In this document: positions 9,071-21,988 of the stretch, in pieces
Position numbering within the stretch: position 1 is the first letter of the stretch
Layout: each line of letters begins with the position of its first letter
Assembly: GCF_902859595.1 (NCBI RefSeq)
Contig: NZ_CADIJQ010000001.1
Span: 682,001-746,000, forward strand
Direction of reading: 5' to 3'
Origin: Achromobacter kerstersii
GTDB taxonomy: Bacteria > Pseudomonadota > Gammaproteobacteria > Burkholderiales > Burkholderiaceae_B
DNA: 64,000 nucleotides
Program-made: the position numbers and the translations under genes
The notes under the pieces: generated by a model
What the model was told of the DNA's origin: nothing
The model's input: the letters and a program-made list of their open reading frames with translations, nothing else
Database searches by the model: none

Positions 9071-10862
9071 GATGCTTCCTCCAGCAGCCACACGGTGCTT
9101 TCGGAACACAGGCTGCCCGATGCCAATGCCGCGAACGCGCCCGCGCGGGATTCAAACAGCAGTGACGATGGCGAGTGCGCGGCGGCAAGCGCGCGTTGCG
9201 CAAGCTGTTCGCGCACCGGACCCAGGTTGACGTACACCGTGAGCAATGCGCCGTCGCCCAGCCGCCATTGCGCGTGTACGCCATGCCGGCCGACCGCGCG
9301 GGCGAACACGCTGCGCGCGCCCGTCAAGCGGGGGGCGATGGCGTGCTGGCGCAGATGCAGCAGCGCTTCGTACAGGGTGCGCCATGGCTGGGCGTCCGGC
9401 CGCTCGCCGTCGCGCCAGGGCACGCTTTGCGCCCAGGTGTATTCGGAGTTGGGGTCTGGCACCTTCAGCGCATCGTCACCGCTGAATTCAGGAAATGCCG
9501 CGAATTCGCGCTGGCGTCCTTCGCGCACGGCTTGCACCAGCGCCGGGTCCGTGTGACTGGTGAAATACAGGAAGGGCGCGCGGCTGCCGAACTCCTCTCC
9601 CATGAAAATCAGCGGAATCTGCGGCGACAGCAATTGCAGCGCAACGGCGGCGCGCAGGCGTTCGGCATTTTCGGCCAGTTCCGTCAGCCGTTCGCCGCGT
9701 GCGCGGTTGCCGGTTTGGTCATGGTTTTGCAGGAATAACACGAACGACGTCGGCGGCAGGTGTCCGCTGGGTTCACCGCGCGTGGCGCCTTGCCGGTACG
9801 GCGAGGGCTGGCCTTGATACAGCCAGCCTTCCGCCAGGCAACGCGCCAGGGCCTGCGCGGGCCGCTCTGCGTAGTCGGCGTAATAGCCGCGCGATTCGCC
9901 CGTCAGCAAATGGTGCAGCACGTGGTGCGCGTCGTCATTCCATTGCGCGTCGTACCCCTGCGTCAGCAGGCTGGCGCGGTTGTCGTCATTTTCCAGCACC
10001 AGATGCACATGGCGATGCGCAGGCACCTGGCCGCGTAGAAATTGCGCAAGCTCCACCAGCCAGTCGGGGTCTTCAATGGCATGCACGGCATCCAGGCGCA
10101 ACCCGTCAAAGCGGTATTCCATCAGCCAGTACAGCGCGTTCTCTTCGAAGTAGCGCCGCACAGCAGGTTGCCGGAAGTCGATGGCGGGCCCCCAGGGGGT
10201 GGGGACGTCCTCCCGGAAAAAAGGCGCGGCGTATTGGGGCAGGTAGTTGCCCTCGGGGCCGAAGTGGTTGTAGACCACGTCCAGCATTACGCTCAAGCCC
10301 AGCCCGTGGGCCGTGTCGATCAGGTGCTTGAGCGCTTGCGGCGGGCCATAGGCCGTGTCGGGCGCGTAGGGCAACACGCCGTCGTAGCCCCAGTTGCGCG
10401 GCCCGGGAAAATCCGCGATCGGCATCAGTTCAATCACCGTAATACCCAGCGCGGCCAGCCCCGGCAGCCGGGCGGTCAGGCCGTCAAAGCCGCCGCTCAA
10501 GCCCACGTGCGCTTCGTAGATGACGGATTCGCGCCACGGGCGGCCGGACCAGGCGGGGTGTTGCCACGCATAATCGTCCGGCCCGGCGACGATGCTGGCG
10601 CCGTGCACATCGCCGTCTTGCTGGCGCGAGGCCGGGTCGGGCACCAGTTGCCCGTCGCCCAGCCGATACCGGTAACGCGTGCCGGGCGGGCAAGCCACAT
10701 CGGCTTCGGCATAGCCATCGCTGTCAGGATGCAAAGCAATGGGCGGCTGGCCGTCGATCAGCAACGCCAAGCCTGGCGCCGCCGACGGCGCCCAGAGCCG
10801 AAAGCGCGTGCGTCCGTCGGGCAGCGGCAGCGCGCCGTGGGTGTAGGGTTCAGGCGGGACTG

Positions 10863-10866
<4 letters not shown>
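9067..10866 (-). CDS. treZ: malto-oligosyltrehalose trehalohydrolase
   Basis: GH13 enzyme of 599 residues that releases free trehalose from the TreY product. An N-terminal beta-sandwich (residues 1 to about 95) is followed by the barrel. Motifs are [32 protein letters not shown] (nucleophile Asp near residue 258), VLENDDNRAS (Glu near 291) and FLQNHDQTGNRARGERL. Length is usual for the family. The ATG at 10866 overlaps the glgX stop (ATGA). Confidence 0.95.
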
Positions 10867-12986
<2,120 letters not shown>

Positions 12987-12988
12987 GT

Positions 12989-15250
12989 TCAGCCTTCATG
13001 CGTGAAATAGAGGGTGGCAAGCGGAGGGAGCGTCAATGACAGGGACTGCGCGTGGCCGTGGGCGGACTCGGACGCGGAGACGGCCGCGCCCTGGTTGCCT
13101 TGGCCCGAGCCGCCATACCAGCCGGCATCGGTGTTCAGGGATTCGGCCCAGCGGCCGGCCAGCGGCACGCCGACGCGGTAGCCGTGGCGGGCGACCGGCG
13201 TGAAGTTCGACACCGCCAACACCATCTGCGCACCACTGCGCCGCAGGAACGCGGCCACGCTGTTGTCGGCATCGTCCATCACGACCCAGGCAAAGCCCTC
13301 GGGGTCGGCGTCAAGCGCGTGCAGTGCGGGGGTGTCGCGGTACAGCCGGTTCAGGTCAGCGACCAGGCGTTGCACGCCGTGGTGGCCGGGGTCGTCCAGC
13401 AGGTTCCAATTCAGCGTGGCGTCGTGATTCCATTCGGCGGGCTGGGCCAGTTCGCCCCCCATGAACAGCAGCTTCTTGCCGGGGTGCGCCCACATGAAGC
13501 CCAGATACGCGCGCAGGTTCGCGAGCTTCGTGCCGTGGTCCCCCGGCATCTTGTTCACAAGCGAACCCTTGCCGTGCACCACTTCGTCATGCGACAGCGG
13601 CAGGATGAAGCGTTCGGAATAGGCGTAGGCCATGCCGAACGTGATGTCGTGGTGGTGATACTTGCGGTGCACCGGGTCTTCGTGCATGTAGCGCAGCGTG
13701 TCGTGCATCCAGCCCATGTTCCATTTGTAGTGGAACCCCAACCCGCCATCTTCAACGGGCGCAGTCACGCCCGGCCAGGCGGTAGACTCTTCGGCCACAA
13801 CGATGGCGTCTGGCACCTGCTTGCGGACGGTGGCGTTCAGTTCTTGCAGAAAAGCCACCGCTTCCAGGTTTTCACGGCCGCCGTGCTGGTTGGGTATCCA
13901 TTCCCCGGGCTGGCGGCTGTAGTCGCGGTATAGCATCGAGGCCACCGCGTCCACGCGCAGCCCGTCGATGTGATAACGGCGCAGCCAATGCATGGCGCTG
14001 GCAATCATGAAGGCTTTGACTTCGGTGCGCCCCAGGTTGTAGACCATGGTGTGCCAGTCGGGGTGATAGCCTTCGCGCGGGTCGGCGTATTCATACAGCG
14101 GCGTGCCATCAAAGCGCGCCAGCCCGTGGGCGTCATCGGGGAAGTGCGCGGGAACCCAGTCCAGGATGACGCCGACGCCCACGGCGTGGCAGCGGTCCAC
14201 GAAACGGGCGAAGGCGGCCGGCGGCCCAAAGCGGGCGGACGGTGCGAACAGACCAAGCGGCTGGTAGCCCCAGGAACCACCGAACGGATACTCCATGATC
14301 GGCATCAATTCGACATGCGAGAACCCCATGGCGTGCGCGTAGGCGGGCAGCTTGTCGGCCAGTTGGTCCCAGACGCAGCGAGCGCCGTCGGCCGCGATCC
14401 ACGAACCGGCGTGCACCTCGTAGATGGAAATGGGAGATTGGGGCGCTTGGCGCGCACCGCGAGAAAGCATCCATGCATCGTCCGTCCAGGAATAGGGGGA
14501 AGGGTCGTCAACGATTGAGGCCGTGGCGGGCGCGGGCTGCGCGCGGCGCGCCATCGGGTCGGCCTTGAGCAAGATCGCGCCGGTGGGGTCGGTGATGGCG
14601 AACTTGTAGCAATCGCCCGCGGTGACGCCCGGGATGAACAATTCCCACACGCCCGCCGCGTGGCGCAGCCGCATGGCGTGGCGGCGGCCATCCCAGCTGT
14701 TGAAGTCGCCCACTACCGCAACACGGCGCGCGTTGGGCGCCCACACGGCGCAGCGCAAGCCGGGCACGCCATTCAGCTCGCCCAGCCGCGCGCCCAAGGC
14801 ATCGAGTGCGGCGTTCCAGTCGCCGCCAGCCAAGCCTTGCAGCGTGCCGTCGGACAGTAACGGGCCAAAGGCGTAGGGGTCGGGCGTCAACTGTTCCGCG
14901 CCCGGCCATGAAATGGCCAACTGGTACGACGCGGGGTCGCCCGGCCGCGCGCCGGGTGCTGCACCCGTGTACAAACCATGGGCTTGCTCGTGCAAGGCGG
15001 TACGCGCGCCATCGGGCCACACGACAGACACGGCGGATGCGCCCGGGGCCAGCACGCGAACGGCGCCATCGTGCGGACCCAGTACCGAAAACGGATCGGC
15101 GTGCAGGCCCGCGGCCAGCGCGGCCAGCGTGGCCGGGTCGACCTGGCCGTCAGAGCCGGCCGGGCGGTCCTGTGGCGGTGCTATTAGCGGCGCCTTGGGT
15201 GACACGTTCGGCGGCGCCTTGGGCGGCGAGGCGGTGCGTTGGCGGTTCAT
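12989..15250 (-). CDS. glgB: 1,4-alpha-glucan branching enzyme
   Basis: GH13 branching enzyme of 753 residues that introduces alpha-1,6 branches into glucan made by GlgE or GlgA. After a Pro-rich leader of about 40 residues come the N-terminal and CBM48 modules and the barrel. Motifs are [35 protein letters not shown] (Asp near residue 431), [12 protein letters not shown] (Glu near 485) and [15 protein letters not shown]. The ATG at 15250 overlaps the treS stop (ATGA). An upstream in-frame extension to 15322 lies wholly inside treS and is not favoured. Confidence 0.95.
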   Translation of the reverse strand: MNRQRTASPPKAPPNVSPKAPLIAPPQDRPAGSDGQVDPATLAALAAGLHADPFSVLGPHDGAVRVLAPGASAVSVVWPDGARTALHEQAHGLYTGAAPGARPGDPASYQLAISWPGAEQLTPDPYAFGPLLSDGTLQGLAGGDWNAALDALGARLGELNGVPGLRCAVWAPNARRVAVVGDFNSWDGRRHAMRLRHAAGVWELFIPGVTAGDCYKFAITDPTGAILLKADPMARRAQPAPATASIVDDPSPYSWTDDAWMLSRGARQAPQSPISIYEVHAGSWIAADGARCVWDQLADKLPAYAHAMGFSHVELMPIMEYPFGGSWGYQPLGLFAPSARFGPPAAFARFVDRCHAVGVGVILDWVPAHFPDDAHGLARFDGTPLYEYADPREGYHPDWHTMVYNLGRTEVKAFMIASAMHWLRRYHIDGLRVDAVASMLYRDYSRQPGEWIPNQHGGRENLEAVAFLQELNATVRKQVPDAIVVAEESTAWPGVTAPVEDGGLGFHYKWNMGWMHDTLRYMHEDPVHRKYHHHDITFGMAYAYSERFILPLSHDEVVHGKGSLVNKMPGDHGTKLANLRAYLGFMWAHPGKKLLFMGGELAQPAEWNHDATLNWNLLDDPGHHGVQRLVADLNRLYRDTPALHALDADPEGFAWVVMDDADNSVAAFLRRSGAQMVLAVSNFTPVARHGYRVGVPLAGRWAESLNTDAGWYGGSGQGNQGAAVSASESAHGHAQSLSLTLPPLATLYFTHEG

Positions 15251-18200
15251 CGTGATTGTTCCTCGTCGTGGATGGCCGCGTTTTGCATGATGAGCTCGCG
15301 CGCAAGCCCCGTCAGGGCGCACAGCGGAATGGAAATCCAGTCCGGCCGGTGGGCGGCTTCATAGCTGACCTCGTAGGCGGCCTTTTCCAGCTGCGCCAGC
15401 TTAAGCAGCGCGCTTTCCTGATCCGCCGGCAGCGCAATTGCCGTGGTGGCAGCTTCTTGATAGCCCTGCAAAAAGGCCTCGGCCGCCCGGTGTCCGAAGC
15501 GCGCCAGCAGCGCGTCGCGCAATTCCAGTGGCACGCCGGGTGATGCGGCCGAATCCGCTGCCCCCGCGTTCGCGTCGGTCGGTGCGCCGCCCAGCGGATC
15601 GGCACGCGCGATGGAGGCGGCCGCATAGTCAAACGAGCGCAGCATGCCGGCCACGTCCTTGTAGGGCGTGAAGCGCAGCCGGCGCGATTCCATGGTCTGG
15701 ATCGGTTCGCCTTCAAAATCAATCAGATACGCGTCCGTCTGCGCCACCAGCACCTGGCCCAGATGGAAGTCGCCATGCACGCGGATCAGCGGCGCGCCGG
15801 CGAGCGATTGCGCCATCGCAGTGACTTGCTTGATCAGCCGCGCACGATGGTCAAAGAACCATTCGGCGCACGCATGCGACGGCGCTTCCAGCGTATCCAG
15901 CACGGCGCGCAGATCATCCGCCGCGCGGTCAAGCTGGGCGACGATGCGGGTGGCGTGCTCGTCCGCGTCTTCCGTCGTGGCGGTGTGCACGGCAAAGGTC
16001 TCGTCGTCGCTGGGTTGCGCCAGCGCGTTGTGCAGCTCGGCCAGACGGCGGCCGATGGTGGCCGCCACCACCGTATAGCCTTCCAGGCTGGCTTCGAATT
16101 CGTCTGGCGTAGCGTTACCCAGCAAGGCCGCGCCCAGCGTGCGCTTCAGGTAATCCAGCGTCCACGTCCAGGCGTCGCCTTCGTTCGTCACAAAGGCGTG
16201 CAGCACGGCCAGCGTGTGCGGCACGCCTTCCGAATCCACCCGCAGCACTTCGCCCAGCAACGCCGGAATGTTGGCGTAGCCCGCACGGGTCAGGTAGCGC
16301 GTCATCTCGACTTCCGGTGACACCCCCGGCCGCACATTGCGCAGCAGTTTCAGAATGGCTTGTCCGCCGACGATGACGGAACTATTGGACTGTTCGCCGC
16401 TGATCCATTGCAGAGCGGGGTCGTCGCCCAGATCCAGTTCAGCCAGCCCCGGTTCGGGCAGATAGCGGATGACGCCGGGTTTGTCGCCCGGCTTGCCGCC
16501 TTCGCGGCCATCCAGCTCGCCGCCCGCGCGCAAGGCGGCGACCACGCCCAGCACGAAGCCGGGTTGCAGGAAGGCGTCGGCCAGAATGCCGACCTCTGGC
16601 CCGCGCCGCACCCGCGCAATCGGGTATTGCACCTGGGCGGTTTCATCCCACACCAGAACGAACGGCGCTTGGGCGCGCAGGCCGGCCACGCCATCTTCGG
16701 GTTCGATCTCGGCCCAATAGGCTTCGCCGCTGGCGGTGTGAAAGGGCGTGGCATACGCCAGCCGGGCGCGGGCGGGCGCATGCTTGCCCGGGAACCAGCG
16801 CTGGCGCGCCAGGTATTCGGGCAGCACTTCGTTTTCCAGCACCGCGCGCGACGCATCCGTCAGCGACGCGCCGCCGCGCGACTTCAGCACCAGCGTCGTC
16901 AGCTCGGGCATCTGGGCGGGGCCGCTGGCATGCCAATTCGGCGGCGCGGCGTCCACGCTCAGGTCCATCCAGTAAAAGCCATACGGCGGCAGCGTCAGCA
17001 GATACGGCAATTCGCCAATGGCCGGAAACGGCGTGCCGCCCAGCATTTCCACCGGTACGCGGCCGTTGAAGGCCTGCAATTGCAGCTCAACCGGCTGCGC
17101 GGCGTTCGACAGATTGGCCACGCACAGAATCGTGGTGTCGTTCCATTGGCGCAGGTACGCCAGAATCTTGCGGTTGCCGGCCAGGATGAAGCGCAAAGTG
17201 CCGCGCCCGAAGGCGTGCGTCTGGCGGCGCTGCGCCAGCATGCGGCGCGTCCAGTTCAAGAGCGAATGCGGGTCGCGCTGCTGCGCTTCCACGTTGACGG
17301 CCTCGTAGCCATACAGCGGCCCCATCAGCACAGGCAGCGGCAGGCGTTCGGGGTCGGCGCGCGAGAAGCCGCCGTTGCGGTCGGGCGACCATTGCATCGG
17401 CGTGCGCACGCCATCTCGGTCGCCCAGATGCACGTTGTCGCCCATGCCGAGCTCGTCGCCGTAGTACAGCACCGGCGTGCCGGGCATGGACAGCAACAGG
17501 CTGTTCATCAGTTCGACGCGGCGGCGGTCGCGCTCCAGTAAGGGCGCCAGGCGGCGGCGGATGCCCAGGTTGATGCGGGCGCGCGGGTCAGCCGCGTACA
17601 CGCTCCACAGGTAATCGCGTTCGCGGCTCGTCACCATTTCAAGCGTCAGCTCGTCGTGGTTGCGCAAAAAGATGGCCCATTGGCAGGTGGCGGGAATGTC
17701 GGGCGTCTGCCGGATGATGTCGGTAATCGGGAAGCGGTCTTCCTGCGCAATCGCCATGTACATGCGCGGCATCAGCGGAAAGTGGAACGACATATGGCAT
17801 TCGTCGCCCGCCCCGAAATACTCCTGCGCGTCTTCGGGCCATTGGTTGGCTTCGGCCAGCAGCAGGCGGCCGGGGTATTCGTCATCGATCACCGCGCGAA
17901 TCTGCTTCAACACTTGATGCGTTTCCGGCAGGTTCTCGTTGTTGGTGCCTTCGCGTTCCACCAGATACGGCACGGCGTCCAGCCGCAGCCCGTCCACGCC
18001 CATGTCCAGCCAGTGGCGCATGACCGACAGCACTTCCTTCAGCACCTGCGGGTTGTCGTAATTCAGGTCTGGCTGATGGGAATAGAAGCGATGCCAGAAA
18101 TAGGCGTTGGCGACGGGGTCCCACGTCCAGTTGGATTTTTCCGTGTCGCAGAAGATGACGCGGGTGCCGGCATAGGCCTTGTCGTTGTCGGACCACACGT

Positions 18201-18606
18201 AGAAATTACGCGCGGCCGACCCCGGGCGCGAGGTGCGCGCCCGCTGAAACCAGCGGTGCTGGTCCGACGTGTGGTTCACCACCAGTTCGGTAATGACGCG
18301 CAAGCCGCGCGCATGGGCCTCGCGGATCAGCTTGCGCACGTCGGCAACGGTGCCGTAGTCGGGGTGCACGCCGCGATAGTCCGCGATGTCGTAGCCATCG
18401 TCGCGGCGCGGCGATGGGTAGAAGGGCAGCAGCCAGATCGTGTTCACGCCCAGGCTGGCGATGTAGTCCAGCTTCATGATCAGGCCGGGCACGTCGCCCA
18501 CGCCATCATCATTGGAGTCGAAGAACGACTTCACATGCAGCTGGTAGATGACGGCGTCCTTGTACCAAAGGCTGTCATCCTTCTGGGGTTGGGTTTCACT
18601 AATCAT
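15247..18606 (-). CDS. treS: trehalose synthase fused to maltokinase
   Basis: Two-domain protein of 1119 residues. Residues 1 to about 560 are TreS, which interconverts maltose and trehalose: [35 protein letters not shown] (Asp near 208), [11 protein letters not shown] (Glu near 248). Residues from about 575 to the end are the maltokinase (Mak/Pep2), which phosphorylates maltose to maltose-1-phosphate: [26 protein letters not shown], and the kinase motifs [13 protein letters not shown] and YLIDFEGEP. The fusion channels trehalose into the GlgE substrate. It starts 21 bases after the glgE stop with GGAG upstream, and its stop overlaps glgB. Confidence 0.95.
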   Translation of the reverse strand: MISETQPQKDDSLWYKDAVIYQLHVKSFFDSNDDGVGDVPGLIMKLDYIASLGVNTIWLLPFYPSPRRDDGYDIADYRGVHPDYGTVADVRKLIREAHARGLRVITELVVNHTSDQHRWFQRARTSRPGSAARNFYVWSDNDKAYAGTRVIFCDTEKSNWTWDPVANAYFWHRFYSHQPDLNYDNPQVLKEVLSVMRHWLDMGVDGLRLDAVPYLVEREGTNNENLPETHQVLKQIRAVIDDEYPGRLLLAEANQWPEDAQEYFGAGDECHMSFHFPLMPRMYMAIAQEDRFPITDIIRQTPDIPATCQWAIFLRNHDELTLEMVTSRERDYLWSVYAADPRARINLGIRRRLAPLLERDRRRVELMNSLLLSMPGTPVLYYGDELGMGDNVHLGDRDGVRTPMQWSPDRNGGFSRADPERLPLPVLMGPLYGYEAVNVEAQQRDPHSLLNWTRRMLAQRRQTHAFGRGTLRFILAGNRKILAYLRQWNDTTILCVANLSNAAQPVELQLQAFNGRVPVEMLGGTPFPAIGELPYLLTLPPYGFYWMDLSVDAAPPNWHASGPAQMPELTTLVLKSRGGASLTDASRAVLENEVLPEYLARQRWFPGKHAPARARLAYATPFHTASGEAYWAEIEPEDGVAGLRAQAPFVLVWDETAQVQYPIARVRRGPEVGILADAFLQPGFVLGVVAALRAGGELDGREGGKPGDKPGVIRYLPEPGLAELDLGDDPALQWISGEQSNSSVIVGGQAILKLLRNVRPGVSPEVEMTRYLTRAGYANIPALLGEVLRVDSEGVPHTLAVLHAFVTNEGDAWTWTLDYLKRTLGAALLGNATPDEFEASLEGYTVVAATIGRRLAELHNALAQPSDDETFAVHTATTEDADEHATRIVAQLDRAADDLRAVLDTLEAPSHACAEWFFDHRARLIKQVTAMAQSLAGAPLIRVHGDFHLGQVLVAQTDAYLIDFEGEPIQTMESRRLRFTPYKDVAGMLRSFDYAAASIARADPLGGAPTDANAGAADSAASPGVPLELRDALLARFGHRAAEAFLQGYQEAATTAIALPADQESALLKLAQLEKAAYEVSYEAAHRPDWISIPLCALTGLARELIMQNAAIHDEEQSR

Positions 18607-18627
18607 GGGGTTGGGCTCCGGGCGGCA

Positions 18628-21600
18628 TCAGCCATGCAGCGACAGCCGCCAGATGCGATAGGGTTGATCGGGGGACAAGGCCACCGCGCGCGTCGCATCG
18701 CGCCAGGTGTCGCGGGTGTCCGTCAGCAGGTCTTCGGCTTCCAGGTGATCGGGGCGGGGTTCGCGGGTTTGGTGGGTTTCGCGGGTTTCGTCGAATGCTG
18801 CGCCGGGGCCTTCGCCAAACAGCCAGAAGGGCGCGTCCACGTGCGCGGTCTGCGGGTGGAAGGGGTCCAGGCTGATCACTGTCAGCACCACATTGCCCAG
18901 CCCCGGCGTGGCTTTCACAAAGGCCAGCACGCGGTCGTTGCCACTGCCGATGGCGGTCAGCCCGCGGTGGGTTTGCAGCGCCGGGTTGGCATGGCGGATG
19001 TGATTCAGGCGCGTGATTTCGGCGCGGATATTGCCGGGCTGATGCCAGTCGCGCGGACGCAGTTCGTACTTTTCGGAATCCAGGTATTCCTCTTTGCCTG
19101 GCACCGGCGCGGCTTCGCAGAGCTCGAAACCGCTGTATAAGCCCCACAGCCCCGACCCTGTCGCTGCCAACGCCGCACGAATCAAAAAGCCCGGCCGGCC
19201 CGACGTTTGCAGGAACACGGGGTTGATGTCAGGCGTGTTCACGAAGAAATGCGGACGGAAGAAGTCGGCCGGCGGCGGCTGCGAAATTTCTTCCAGATAC
19301 GCTTGCAGCTCGGCGCGCTCATTACGCCAGGTGAAGTACGTGTACGACTGCGTGAACCCCACCTTGGCCAGCCGGTACATCATCTTGGGCCGGGTGAAGG
19401 CTTCGGACAGGAACAGCACATCCGGGTGCTGCCCATGCACTTCGGCGATCAGCCATTGCCAGAAGGGCAGCGGCTTGGTGTGCGGGTTGTCTACCCGGAA
19501 AATGCGGACGCCCTGGTCCACCCAGAACAGCACCACGTCGCGCAGCGCGCGCCATAGCGCAAGCTTGCGGGCGCGGCGGGGCGGCGAACCGTAGAACGAA
19601 ACATTCACGATGTCCTGATACTTCTTCGGCGGGTTCTCGGCATAGCGCAACGAGCCATCGGGCCGCCACGAGAACCAGTCGGGGTGCTCGGCCAGCCAGG
19701 GGTGGTCAGGCGAACACTGGATGGCAAAGTCCAGCGCCATCTCCATACCGTGGTCGTCGGCCGCGCGCACCAGACGCAGAAAGTCCTGCAAGCTGCCCAG
19801 CTTGGGCTCGATGGCGTCGTGCCCGCCATCGGCCGAACCGATGGCATAAGGGCTGCCCACATCGTCGGGGCCTGCAATCAAACTATTGTTCGGCCCCTTG
19901 CGGTTGCGCAGGCCGATGGGATGGATGGGCGGCAGGTACAACACGTCAAAACCCATTTCCCGGATGTCGGGCAGGCGTTCAATGACGTCATCAAAGGTGC
20001 CGTGGCGGCCGGGCTCGCGCGCTTGCGAACGCGGAAACAGCTCGTACCAGGCGCTGTGGCAGGCTTCGGGGCGGTCCACCCACACGGGGAACGGCTCGGG
20101 CGTGACGGATTCAAAGGCGTGCGCGTCCAGCTCGCGCATGGCGCGGGCCAGTTCGGGGCTAAGCAAGTGGGCGATCTGGTCGTCGGTGGGCGGGGAGTCT
20201 CCCAACGTGACGCCGGTTTTGGCATTGGGCTTGGCCTTGGGCAGCGCGGCCAACGCACGCTTGATGACCGCCACGCTGCCTCCCGCATCGGAACCCTTGC
20301 CCGCGCGCTTCTCGGCCTCGCGCAGCAGCAACACGCCTTCAACGACCTCCAGGCGCACGTCCACGCCGGCGTGATGTTTGACTTCGATGTCATGGCGATA
20401 GGTTTCCCAGACGTCGAACCATGCCGCCACCTGGAACTCGTGCGGGCCAATGCGGCGCGGGCGAAAGCTGGCTTGCCAGCGGTCATTGGTGACAAGCGCA
20501 AGCGGCACCCGGCTCCAGCCTGATTCGTCAGCCGCGCGCCAACGCAGTTCGCCTGCGATCCGGTCGTGGCCGTCCATCAGCAGGTCTGCCTGCACGACGA
20601 TGCGTTCATGCACCACGCACTTGATGGGCAGCGCGCCGTCATTCACGGCGGGCGACACGCTCTCAATCGCGATGCGCAGGCCGGCGCCGCCCTCGGTACG
20701 GGGGCCGGGGTGGCGCGATGCCTCGCGCACAGGCGGCATGGGGCTTATCGCCAGCAGCGCGCAATCGGCCGGGGGCAAGGTGGCGCTGGCGAGCGCGGGC
20801 GCGTCCGTCACCCGCTGCGGCAGGATGTCGCCGGGCGGCAAGCTGGGCGCGGCGGCGTCCCAATCGATATGGGCGGGCGCGGTGGCGGACGGGTTCAGCG
20901 CCAGAATACCGGTTGCATCGGTGGTGTCTGTTGCGCCGTTCTGGGCATTGCGCAAGATCAGCGTTGCGCGGCCGTCGCGCCCGCCCAGCAGGCGGGGCAA
21001 TGACGTGAGCGGGTCGGATTCATCCAACCAGCGGTTGACGTCCGGCGTGTCGGCCAGCGCATCCATGTCAGACTCGTTCGCCATCCAGCCTGTGGCGGTA
21101 AAGGCGGCGGCCCAGGCGCGGCGGCGGTCGGCGGGCGCGGAATGATCGGCTTCCAACGGCGACGCGCTGGCCAGAAAGGGCCCAAGCTGGCTCAGCCGGC
21201 GCGCCTCGTTCGCCAGCCAGTCGGCCTTGTAGTCCCACCACGCCAGCGAGGAAAAGCCCGCGTCAAACCCTGCGCCGTACAAAGCGGCCAGCTGCTCGAC
21301 GGTCAAGCCCGGCGTCCACGCCAGGCAGCGTGCAGGCGTGGCCCGTTCGCGCAGCGGCGTCAGCATCGCTTGCCAGGTGGCGGCGGGCAGGCAGTGCGGC
21401 GCTTCGAACAAAAAGCCCGACACGCCCGCGTCGGCCCAGGCGTTCAGGCGACGCGACCACGCATCTGCAAAGCCATCCGGGGGCGGTGTGCGCAGCGTCT
21501 TCACGCCCCACTCGCGGCTGGGCAAGCGGGGGTCACGCGCCGGGTCGTCGTCGCGCGCCTGATACCAGCCAGATGGCGCGGTCGAGGCGGTGGCGTCTAC

Positions 21601-21951
21601 CGACACCCGGTCAAACGCCACCCGCACGAATAGCGCCAGCCCGTGGGCGGAAGCCGCCTGCGCCAGCCGCTCGTAGGTGGCGACGATAGGTTCCGTGCGG
21701 GTTTGCGTTGCGCTCAAGTCGGCATCAACCGGCGCCAGCGTTTGCGCATCGGCCGCTCGCAACCACGGGGGAGGAATCAGCACGGCGTTGAACCCCGCCT
21801 GCTGGATGCGCGCCAGCCGGGCTTCCTGCGTGGTGCTGCTGCCTGCGCCGCCATCCAAGCCGGCGGCGGCAACAGGTAAGCGCGCAAAACCCTGCTGCGC
21901 ATGGCAGATGCGCAGCAGGGCGGGCGTGGGAAGGGTGGGGCGGGTAGCCAT
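18628..21951 (-). CDS. glgE: maltose-1-phosphate maltosyltransferase with long N-terminal extension
   Basis: GH13 maltosyltransferase that extends alpha-1,4-glucan from maltose-1-phosphate. The GlgE portion begins near residue 430 (RIAIESVSPAVNDG). It has FPRSQAREPGRHGTFDDVI, YLPPIHPIGLRNRKG, DFAIQCSPDHPWLAEHP, IFRVDNPHTKPLPFWQW (nucleophile Asp near 820) and FLSEAFTRPKMM (Glu near 848). At 1107 residues it exceeds the roughly 670-700 residues of actinobacterial GlgE. The first 420 residues look like a second, degenerate barrel (AGFNAVLIPPPWLRAAD). It is the second gene of the run, 37 bases after glgA. Confidence 0.94.
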   Translation of the reverse strand: MATRPTLPTPALLRICHAQQGFARLPVAAAGLDGGAGSSTTQEARLARIQQAGFNAVLIPPPWLRAADAQTLAPVDADLSATQTRTEPIVATYERLAQAASAHGLALFVRVAFDRVSVDATASTAPSGWYQARDDDPARDPRLPSREWGVKTLRTPPPDGFADAWSRRLNAWADAGVSGFLFEAPHCLPAATWQAMLTPLRERATPARCLAWTPGLTVEQLAALYGAGFDAGFSSLAWWDYKADWLANEARRLSQLGPFLASASPLEADHSAPADRRRAWAAAFTATGWMANESDMDALADTPDVNRWLDESDPLTSLPRLLGGRDGRATLILRNAQNGATDTTDATGILALNPSATAPAHIDWDAAAPSLPPGDILPQRVTDAPALASATLPPADCALLAISPMPPVREASRHPGPRTEGGAGLRIAIESVSPAVNDGALPIKCVVHERIVVQADLLMDGHDRIAGELRWRAADESGWSRVPLALVTNDRWQASFRPRRIGPHEFQVAAWFDVWETYRHDIEVKHHAGVDVRLEVVEGVLLLREAEKRAGKGSDAGGSVAVIKRALAALPKAKPNAKTGVTLGDSPPTDDQIAHLLSPELARAMRELDAHAFESVTPEPFPVWVDRPEACHSAWYELFPRSQAREPGRHGTFDDVIERLPDIREMGFDVLYLPPIHPIGLRNRKGPNNSLIAGPDDVGSPYAIGSADGGHDAIEPKLGSLQDFLRLVRAADDHGMEMALDFAIQCSPDHPWLAEHPDWFSWRPDGSLRYAENPPKKYQDIVNVSFYGSPPRRARKLALWRALRDVVLFWVDQGVRIFRVDNPHTKPLPFWQWLIAEVHGQHPDVLFLSEAFTRPKMMYRLAKVGFTQSYTYFTWRNERAELQAYLEEISQPPPADFFRPHFFVNTPDINPVFLQTSGRPGFLIRAALAATGSGLWGLYSGFELCEAAPVPGKEEYLDSEKYELRPRDWHQPGNIRAEITRLNHIRHANPALQTHRGLTAIGSGNDRVLAFVKATPGLGNVVLTVISLDPFHPQTAHVDAPFWLFGEGPGAAFDETRETHQTREPRPDHLEAEDLLTDTRDTWRDATRAVALSPDQPYRIWRLSLHG

Positions 21952-21988
21952 GCGGGGTTTGCCTTTTGGGTTCGCCTTTGGGTTTGTC

